A stretch of 64,000 nucleotides of DNA from Apostichopus japonicus (taxonomy: Eukaryota > Echinodermata > Holothuroidea > Aspidochirotida > Stichopodidae): NCBI RefSeq assembly GCF_037975245.1, contig NC_092568.1:41963631-42027630 (forward strand), written 5' to 3'. Shown piece after piece: positions 52,101-63,369 of this stretch. Made by a program: the position numbers and the translations under genes. The stretch's first letter is position 1. Each line of letters opens with the position of its first letter. Below the pieces are notes generated by a model, which saw only the letters and a list, made by a program, of their open reading frames with translations, had not been told where the DNA came from and searched no databases.

Positions 52101-55100
52101 AATAATGATGATCGGTTCTGTTTGTGATTTCAACAGATGATCGGTCATATACCTGGTATCAATAAAAATGATGATCGGTTCTGTTTGTGATATCAATATA
52201 TGATCGGTCATATATCTGGTATCAATAATAATGATGATCGGTTCTGTTTGTGATACCAATACATGATCGGTCATATACCTGATATCAATAATAATGATGA
52301 TCGGTTCTGTTTGTGATATCAACATATGATCGGTCATATATCTAGTATCAATAAAAATGATGATCGGTTCTGTTTGTGATATCAATACATGATCGGTCAT
52401 ATATCTTGTATCAATAAAAATGATGGTCGGTTATGTTTGTGATATCAATATATGATCGGTCATATATCTAGTATCAATAAAAATGATGATCGGTTCTGTT
52501 TGTGATACCAATACATGATCGGTCATATACCTGGTATCAATAATAATGATGATCGGTTTCGTTTGTGATACTAATACATGATCGGTCATATACCTGATAT
52601 CAATAATAATGATGATCGGTTCTGTTTGTGATATCAACATATGATCGGTCATATATCTAGTATCAATAAAAATGATGATCGGTTCTGTTTGTGATATCAA
52701 TACATGATCGGTCATATATCTTGTATCAATAAAAATGATGGTCGGTTATGTTTGTGATATCAATACATGATCGGTCATATATCTAGTATCAATAAAAATG
52801 ATGATCGGTTCTGTTTGTGATATCAATACATGATCGGTCATATATCTTGTATCAATAATAATGATGGTCGGTTATGTTTGTGATACTAATACATGATCGG
52901 TCATATATCTAGTATCAAAAAAAATGATGATCGGTTCTGTTTGTGATATCAATACATGATCGGTCATATACCTGATATCAATAATAATGATGATCGGTTA
53001 TGTTTGTGATACCAATACATGATCGGTCATATACCTGATATCAATAATAATGATGATCGGTTATGTTTGTGATATCAATACATGATCGGTCATATACCTG
53101 GTATCAATAGTAATGATGATCGGTTATGTTTGTGATATCAATACATGATCGGTCATATATCTTGTATCAATAATAATGATGATCGGTTCTGTTTGTGATA
53201 TCAATACATGGTCGATTTAACACCATGATGATGACGATGACTGTGACGATGACGACGATGATAATGATGATCAATAATAATGGTTAATAATATTTGTAAT
53301 GTCAATTAAGTAGTGCTATGTATTATTTGTGATACCAGTAACAATGATCAACAATGTTGTGATATCATTAATAATATATTATTTATGAGATACGCTTTAA
53401 TGATCAATTTTGCGTATAACTTCAATGACGATGATCAGTACCATTTGTGATAATCAATATTAATAAACCCACATATCACGTAACTGATTTACTGTAATAA
53501 CTGTAAATTAAAACGTATATATATTTCTTTTACAGGGGGACCTGGCTTTCGAGGAAGGAGAAAGACTTGGGTACTCGAAGATTAGTCAGATACAAGGTAT
53601 AACCAAACGGCGCGTGCGTACTAACGTCTGATATAAGCTATAGTCAAGAGTGTACATATCCATCGGTTGAGGTGCAAAATAGTGACAGTGTAAAATCAAA
53701 ACTAAGATTGTTATAATGTATAACCCTAGTCTGAATGTGCACGCTGACATATCTAGGATACAACCTACTCAGGTAGTTATTTTAACTCAGTTAACAATCA
53801 TCGGGGTGTTGAGCAGATGAAAAGAAAACATTAATAACTATTAATCTCATGTAGCACACTATTGTGAGCTCCTTTTATGAGATACACGACTCATTATGAG
53901 CCTGGCAGGTCAAGCCCCGACACCAGTCAGTCACTAAACTTGGGGCACACCACCCTTCAGAAAGTGGGGTGGACATGTCCCCCTGTCACCTACCCAATGA
54001 TTGACGTCCCTGAACCTAGTACATGATCTGGTCCTGATATATTGTATCACCTATAGCCAAGCCTATCAGCACATATACTGGTATAACAGTAAATATAACG
54101 TAACATTATGCTGCATCTATCAAGGCCGGGTAGGCTATAAACACGCATTGTATATGTGGTATAACATTTATATTAACTAAACCTACGCCAATTTAGGTGT
54201 TGTACACAAATATACCTTAATGTATGTTTGAATATCGACCTTTAGCTCTGTTGTTGTCTGTTTCCATAGGACAATGTGACATAGACTGGCATCTCGACAA
54301 AAGGCATTGTTATAGATTTGTAACGGAGAAGGATCGTAATTGGTACCATGGACTGACGTCATGCAGAAGTGATGGCGCTGTACTAGTAGACATACAGTCG
54401 GAGAAGGATATTGAAGTATTAGCCAGGCTATATGATACGTCGGGGTTCTCAGAATCCACTCATTACTGGTAAGTCAAACACACGAATACTAACCTTAGAC
54501 ACCAAAGACACTTGTCACCTGTTTCGCACGTCGTAAGGTAACTGACTAAGGGACCCATCATTCGCGCATGCGTCAAAGTAGAAGTACGATGTCATATTAC
54601 TACAGCTTTATATTCCCAATTCTCGAACGTATGTGATCGTATAATGATATTTAATTTAAAGATTTAACTTTTATCCATTGGTTTCATATAAATGTGGGAT
54701 GTTATTGTTTTGTTCTCTTTTTTTTGCACGCAGGAACATTGGTCTCGAGGTTGTGACTAGCTATGACGGGACCTCTGCACTGCGTGATACCAATAACAAT
54801 ACTGTTATATTAAAGTACCTGGAGACGAGGCAAAGTAGTGCAGGTACACGTGGTTGCATTTATATCGACTTCAAGGATAATGAAACTCTAAAAAGTGGAA
54901 ACTGTGAAGAAACGCGACCATACATATGTAGAAAGAAAGCAGGTTAGTAAACTATCACATGACGAGTGTTCTGTACAAACATGATAATAATATGCTGTGA
55001 TTGAACGAACTATACGGTAAAAACAAACACATGACGAGTGTGATGCAAAATATACCAGTAGCTTATGTTCAGTCCATGGTCATATGCGTCATAGGAAAAA

Positions 55101-58100
55101 ATTCTTCCCGGTGGCTGGGCAGCTGTTCCCTGGAGGATTGCTGTTCTTCCGGAGTTTTACTCACAAGCCCTCTTGGCACCGGGTTCCTAAACTATGGACC
55201 GTTACCATCAGCTCATTTTATACTAGCCTAAACATTGGCTCTAAGTTTACGCGCGCGAGAATGTACTACTTCAAAGAATACCGCCTCTGAGTTGCTGTCA
55301 CCAGTCTTCCGGAGACCGGAAAGCTCAACTCTTCGAACAAAGGCCAGGTGCACGATTGCTTAAGTCATAGTAAACAACTTAAGAGGATAACGGGGATTTC
55401 CCGCCAAAGAATTACAACATTACTTCAAAGCAGCAGTTAATACGAAGTGACGAATAGCTTGCAAAGTTAAGATATTGCGCAAGTCCGGTTACAATATATG
55501 TGAAATATACATATAGGAAATGTTATATCTTACAGTGGTTCATTGGCCTCTTTCTACAACATACTGATTATAAAATCTAATAATTAATTTTTTTGTTTCA
55601 ATAGAGTTCGACTACGTCACTGTTGCCACATACGATTCCGTATCTGATGATATGATATGGACCAATGGTATTGTTTGGCCAGGTAAAAGCAGTAACATCA
55701 CAGTAATAGAGCGGCTAAAATTTAGACCGCTCTGTCAGTCGAGTTTCTCTTTCAAAATCAGTTTAGCTTATCACATTTTCTTTATAGTTATGCTCCACTT
55801 CAAGGTAGTCAGTATAGGCCCCAAATTATAGCACGCTATAATTGCGAGAAGTTTTCAAAACCTATTTTGCCTGGAGGTCTTTACTCTCCAAATTGTTCTC
55901 AGATATTTTTAATGAACACATAAGATGACTGAATGTCTAAGTGAGGACAGTTTCCTCGAAGGTTGTAATACAAACAGTTCAAGAATTTCGACCAAAGTGA
56001 CCATATTTGAATATGTCGCATATATGGGGCCAATACAGCATATATTTTAAGAACAAGAATTCTATCCTGTTTATATATATTCAACTTCAGTGGCGTAGGA
56101 AGGTACTTTTGAGTGGGGGGGGGGCTGAAGACTGATGGACGGCCTGGGGGAGGGGTCTAAGGGGAGGGGGTGTCCCCCTCCCCTTTGGAAGTTTTTGCAT
56201 TTCCAGGTAGCCTCAGATGCAATTTGGTGCAATATAGCACACTTCAACACCCACTCCATTTTGTAAACTTAATTTTGTATTTTCACCAGGCCTTAGATGC
56301 AATTTGGTGCTCCAAATGAGATTTTTTTTCTCATTTGGAAATGAAAAAGGGGTTTTCTGACTTGCGAAGCGGGGGGCGGAATGATACTTCCGCCCCTCCA
56401 CATTTTTCACTGGGGGGCTGGCGCCCCCCAGCCCCCCGGTTCCTACGCCCTTGTTCAACTTTTAATAACAATATACACGTTTTGTAATGATTGTTTCATG
56501 CTTCAAGTGGTGAGGGGTTGATAAAAAAGTCTTTTCATCATTCGATTATTGAATGATTGATTGATGTTATATCCCTAATCTGCGTACCTTAGCCAGAATA
56601 TTAATCCATACATACACTGACCTTAAAATGTGACATTTGACCTCTATACAGGTGGCGATGTTACCAAGGATGGCATCACTGAATTCGTGATAAGTGAAGT
56701 CGAGTCCATGATACCAGCCTATATTTATATCATTACGTCATCAGTTTCTTTCCTTCTTATCATCATGGCGTTGATGACTATTCTGTTCGTGTTTTGGTTT
56801 TCTGATCAAAGGTAATAAAGACAAGATGTATATGAGGGGCGTGGGGGCAGGGAGGTGATTCAGGTTATCAAACAAGGTCATTTTCCCCATGCAGAGTTGC
56901 TCTCTAGTAGTAAGGACGTTGTTATTATCTTATGATGGAGAACGTGAATACGCTCCAACTTGTTTCTCAGTCCACACCTCACACTGTACCGTTAGCCTGG
57001 AACTGCTGACTCTTGTTGTAACGCCCATTGTATTTTATAAAACCTTAGCGTCATTTCTCCCCTTGTGACAGAATGAATTTAACACTTCATTATTACTCTT
57101 ATCAGACCTTCACAACATATCTCTAAACCTTGTGACAGAATGAATTTAACACTTCATTATTATTCTTATGATACCTTCACAACATATCTCTAAACCTTGT
57201 GACAGAATGAATTTAATTTGCACTGCATTATAACACTTATGAGACCTTCACAAAATATCTCTAAACCTTGTGACAGAATAAATTTAACAATGAGACCTTC
57301 ACAACATTTCTCTAAACCTAATGACAGAATAAATGTAACAATGAGACCTTCACAACATATCTCTAAACCTTGTGACAGATTGAATTTAATTTGCACTTCA
57401 TTTTAACTCTTATGAGACCTTCACAACATATCTCTAAACCTTGTGACAGAATAAATTTAACACTTCATTATTACTCTTATGAGGCCTTCACAACATATCT
57501 CTAAACCATACGAACATACCAGTGCACTTTTTAAGTCACTTAACTTTTTAAAATTAAATGACATAGTCAAAGTTAATATTTAACCTTCACCTATCGCTTT
57601 CTGCAACAATCTCTTACTTTTAGGTGTTTCTAATTTATTTGTTCGGAATTCCCTAGTTCACAATTATCACACTCGTCAAACAATCGTCTTCGTCTGACAA
57701 TCGGCCAACTTTTTCGAAGACAAGCTTGCATTATCGAGACATCAGCACCTGGAATTCCATTCCAGAGAATTTAATTTCTAAACATAATGTACACAGTTAA
57801 CCTTCATTTCTTTCTGCTGAGGAAAATCTCTGACAAAATATCAAGATAGTTGATCCATAATAGTATTTAACATTTTTGTTCTTTTGTATCATTCTTATAG
57901 GCCTTTATATCATTATTGTTATAGGCCTTCTTAATTCCATACAGCAAGACAATACTCTGAATATTTCCATAGTGGCTATTATTAACAGGAGCGAAATGAC
58001 TCTTATCGGGGACTAAGCATTTAGACAAAACTATTAAATCATTTTCAGTCTATGAGGATTAAGAGCTTTTCACCTATCCGAAAAGAGGGAAAATTCATTC

Positions 58101-61100
58101 CTCGAAAAATAAAGCTATTATTTTTCGACATTTTCAAGTTAACTTTCTCACTCTTTGAAATGAAGCGTATGTTTGGATTAGTACATAGGTTATTATTCTT
58201 TCCTTGCAGTATCATCATCAGGGCTAATCCATGTGTGTGCTACTTGACGCTAATTGGGATCGTTGCCATGGCTTCATCTGTTTTCTTCAACAAACCTGAA
58301 TTATTTCCAGATCTTGACGACAACCAACATATGATCTTATGTCACGTATGAATTCTTTCCTGCTTACGTCATCTTCAATTCTTCTGTGACTTCATTTCAT
58401 TGTTCTTCAAATTAATATGCCCATGTGTTGTTGTCAATTTCAGAAGCAAAATAGAAAGTAGGGTAAGATTTCTTATTATTATTATTATTTATATAAGTAT
58501 AATATGCACAGTTCATCAAGCATAATGATATTAACATCCGGTCTATTGGTTATATTAATCATACAGGCCCAAAGTACATCTGCGTCGCTTGGGTTTATTT
58601 TGACTATATCAACCTTAGTCTGCAAAATATGGAAATTCTACAAAGACAAGGCGTACGCACAGTCCAAGGTAAGTTATAATGACAGTAATCTCCAACAATG
58701 CTCATTATTGGCATAATTAATTAGTAAGCACCGTATCCATGACAACGTAATACAGATATTGGCATATAAAAAAGGAAGCAACACTGCTTGACGTAGTATT
58801 AACTTCATCATCGTCTCGTGATAATGGTCAATGGATACATTGGTTCCAACCTCCTAGTCCGAGTACATTCTTCTAGCCCTACCGTGGTAATTTAAGTGTA
58901 GAATTCAGGCTAGCATACGCAAAGTACCAATTAGCTTTCATTCGAAGATTTTTTTTTTTGCATTTGTCTGTTATTATTGGTCAATGTTCCTCAAGGAATT
59001 TCTACTGAAAAGAAAACATGTTTAGTTATATTAAGCAATTTTATCTCGGATCAGTTCCTTATTCAAATGACCACAAACTTGTTACATTTCGTATTCATGG
59101 AATTTTCATGTTACGCTTCAGAGAGTTTGTAGGGACAGTATATGAGCAGTGTGAATACATTATTTCTATTAAATTAACGGTGCGGAACTGTTCATACTGT
59201 CACTACAAGAGCTTTCAGTTGAGATATGGAGGTACAGTATAGAGAGGAACAAAGAATTGAAACATTTCCCCACCTGTATGAAAATACAGATATTAATTTA
59301 CTATGTTAGCATCTCTCCATGTGTATATTTGGGGAGAGATGAGTTAGGTGGTACAGATACAGGGTCTAGGGACATGTGAGTCAGGTGGTACAGATACAGG
59401 GTGTGGAGAGATGAGTCAGGTGGTACAGATACAGGGTCTGGAGAGATGAGTCAGGTGGTACAGATACAGGGTGTGGGGAGAGGTGAGTCAGGTGGTACAG
59501 ATACAGGGTCTGGAGAGATGTGAGTCAGGTGGTATAGATACAGGGTGTGGGGAGATGAGTCAGGTGGTACAGATATAGGGTGTGGGGACATGTGAGTCAG
59601 GTGGTATTGATACAGGGTCTGGGGAGAGATGAGTCAGGTGGTACAGATACAGGGTCTGAGGAGAGGTGAGTCAGGTGGTATAGATACAGGGTCTGAGGAG
59701 AGGTGAGTCAGGTGGTATAGATACAAGGTGTGGGGACATGTGAGTCAGGTGGTATTGATACAGGGTCTGGGGAGAGATGAGTCAGGTGGTACAGATACAG
59801 GGTCTGAGGAGAGATAGGTCAGGTGGTACAGATATAGGGTGTGGTCAGAGATGAGTCAGGTGGTACAGATACAGGGTGTGGGGACATGTGAGTCAGGTGG
59901 TACAGATACAGGGTCTGGAGAGATGGGTCAGGTGGTACAGATACAGGGTCTGAGGGACATGTGAGTCAGGTGGTACAGATACAGGGTCTGAGGAGAGGTG
60001 AGTCAGGTGGTATTGATACAGGGTGGGGAGAGATGAGTCAGGTGGTATTGATACAGGGTCTGGAGAGATGGGTCAGGTGGTACAGATATAGGGTCTGAGG
60101 AGAGGTGAGTCAGGTGATATTGATACAGGGTCTGGGGAGAGATGAGTCAGGTGGTACAGATACAGGGTGTGGGGAGATGAGTCAGGTGGTATTGATACAG
60201 GGTCTGGAGAGATGGGTCAGGTGGTACAGATACAGGGTGTGGGGACATGTGAGTCAGGTGGTATTGATACAGGGTCTGGGGAGAGATGAGTCAGGTGGTA
60301 CAGATATAGGGTGTGGGGACATGTGAGTCAGGTGGTATTGATACAGGGTCTGGGGAGAGATGAGTCAGGTGGTACAGATATAGGGTGTGGGGACATGTGA
60401 GTCAGGTGGTATTGATACAGGGTCTGGGGAGAGATGAGTCAGGTGGTACAGATACAGGGTGTGGGGAGATGGGTCAGGTGGTATTGATACAGGGTCTGGA
60501 GAGATGGGTCAGGTGGTACAGATACAGGGTGTGGGGACATGTGAGTCAGGTGGTATTGATACAGGGTCTGGGGAGAGATGAGTCAGGTGGTACAGATACA
60601 GGGTGTGGGGACATGTGAGTCAGGTGGTATTGATACAGGGTCTGGGGAGAGATGAGTCAGGTGGTATAGATACAGGGTCTGAGGAGAGGTGAGTCAGGTG
60701 GTACAGATACAGGGTCTGAGGAGAGATGAGTCAGGTGGTACAGATATGGGTCTGGGGACAGATGAGTTGGGTGGTAAGGATACAGGGTCTGGAGAGATGA
60801 GTCAGGTGGTACAGATACAGGGTCTGGAGAGATGGGTCAGGTGGTACAGATACAGGGTCTGAGGGACATGTGAGTCAGGTGGTACAGATACAGGGTCTGA
60901 GGAGAGGTGAGTCAGGTGGTATAGATACAGGGTGTGGGGAGAGATGAGCCAGGTGGTACAGATACAGTGTCTGTGGAGAGATGAGTCAGGTGGTACAGAT
61001 ATGGGTCTGGGGACAGATGAGTTGGGTGGTAAGGATACAGGGTCTGGAGAGATGAGTCAGGTGGTACAGATACAGGGTGTGGGGAGAGGTGAGTCGGGTG

Positions 61101-63323
61101 GTATTGATACAGGGTCTGGGGAGAGATGAGTCAGGTGGTACAGATACAGGGTACGAGGAGAGACGGGTCAGGTGGTACAGATACAGGATGTGGGGAGAGA
61201 TGAGCCAGGTGGTACAGATACAGTGTCTGTGGAGATAATGAGTCAAATGAAAAGTGTTGAAAGATTGAACGAATCTTTTCGGTTTCATAGCCAATGTAAT
61301 GATAAGATTGGTAGCAAGAATAGAAAACAAATAAAAAACGCAAAAGACATGAAATTTGTTTATTCTGGCAGAAATCTTTTTCTCAATGTGTGTCTTCTTA
61401 GCTGATGCTCATTAAGGGTTGTTCTTTTGTTTCGTAGGTGGTGAGTAATTTGCAGTTATGTACAGCCATCCTCGCATCCTTTGGAGTCGACGTTGGTCTT
61501 CAGTTGCTAATAAAGTTGCTTTATCCTCTTAATGTTACAACGAAGCAAATATCAGAGGAGGTAAGAACTTAGAACAATCCTATGTGTGAATTATGCTTTC
61601 TCTTTAACAGATTGAAACCATTAATAGTCAAACCAAGGCGTGACGGACGGGGGGTGGGGGCGAGCTTGGCGGTGTAGGATTAATTCACTTTCTTCCCTAC
61701 ATGAGTACCTACGACATATGTATTTATGTATGTATTTTAGATCCTCCTGCAAGTAGGAACTCGCGAAGAAGTCATCATTGGCTTATCAAAGCCGCAAGCT
61801 GACTGAAGTCAGTCTCTTAAATTCATATTTAACGTCCATGATTATGAATTGTCAATTGACAACAACTCTGGAACTGGACGAAATACATTAATCTTGGAGT
61901 GACTCGAACTCGGGACCTTATGATTGAAAGGCACTGGCGTTAACCACTGAGCTAACAATCCTTACACTACTTACACTCCTAACACCCCTTACACTCCTTA
62001 CAATCCTTACATATACACATGTTTGCAGTATTAAGTGTAATAATTAGTTGTTATTTGAGAAAGGTTCACAGTGACTGTTTGATCATAGGTGAAATACTTT
62101 AATTCTTTTCGTCAAGGTTGACGTCACTGACCCTAACCACGTGACCGTATATTATGTGAGGATCTGCACTACTGGGGATCAGCTAATCCCCTTAATCATC
62201 ACCGTTGTAGACAAAGCTGTCTTATTGCTGCTTGGTCTATTTTGGACAATCGAAATAAGACAGGTGAGATCCTTTATTTTCTTTTTTCTGTTTGCACTAT
62301 TAATAACAATTCATTATGAAATCGTAAAGGAATCATCTCAGCTTGATATTGATTTGTTATTTAATTTGTTTGCAATGCTATCATTACCACTTCATTCACA
62401 AGTTAACGTTTCACGTCGTGTTCATTAGGCTTATAGACTGGATGAAAACTAAGCTGAAACTATTGTGTGTGGAGGGGGAGGGGGTGTGCATGTCCCGTGG
62501 TGTTTTATTGTTAAGCTTACAAACAGACTCTTCATGAGGATGGTAGCAGTGATTCCACAATTAGCATATTACTTAAGTATTAGAACTGTTACTCGGATCG
62601 GCTGGCTGGCGCTTCTACGAAATTCCATCTTCGATAGAGGGTAAAGTCCTATAACACAATGAATATGCAAATCTAGAGCCTGCGGACGCTTCCAAGCCAG
62701 TGATGATTTTAATAACTTCTTAAGATACTCAGATGTAACAGCCCATTCTTCATTTCAGCGTAAACAAGGGCATTGCTATCATGTACATCTAGTTGTACAT
62801 AGTTGACTATCTATCTAGCTATCTATCTATCTATACATTGAAGCAAAAAGTTATGGATATTGTAAAAACATTTGATTTAATTAACAAACTTTCTCAAAGT
62901 TCTCATGTGGAATCATCCGCCACTTTAAACGTTCATCATCTTGCACCTGCAGCAGGCATCATTTAAAGCTCACGAGGAGGAGCAGTTGATTGCCATTGGC
63001 ATTTACAACGTCTTAATCTTCGCATCTTGCGGTCTCATTCTCTCATTGCTTCTGCAAAACGCTACACCGACAGAGTGGTACGTCATTTCCTCTACGTTGA
63101 TAATTTGCTGCGCCATCTTTACCTGGATAATAATATTTACTCCCAAGGTAAGATTTAACACACTATACCAATGTATTAAAGTATTATGTGAGAAAGTTAG
63201 CATGATATGGATATGGATATGATATTTATTCGGGGGACTGTCAAACTTGACATATTACCAATATTTGAGGTAATTATGAAGAAAACACATAACATAGATA
63301 CAACCATCTTTATACCTGATTAC

Positions 63324-63369
<46 letters not shown>

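Noticed and set aside
51549..52715. Long minus-strand frames of 21-residue repeats (MTDHVLISQTEP)
   Set aside because: They arise because the 63-bp satellite unit is a multiple of three and lacks stops in that frame. They lie in a gene B intron with no splice context.
59330..61245. CRISPR-like array
   Set aside because: Units are contiguous with no unique spacers, the genome is eukaryotic, and no cas genes are present. It is a minisatellite.
61892..61965. Functional tRNA gene
   Set aside because: A- and B-box-like words are present, but the acceptor and anticodon stems do not pair properly. Called SINE-like instead.
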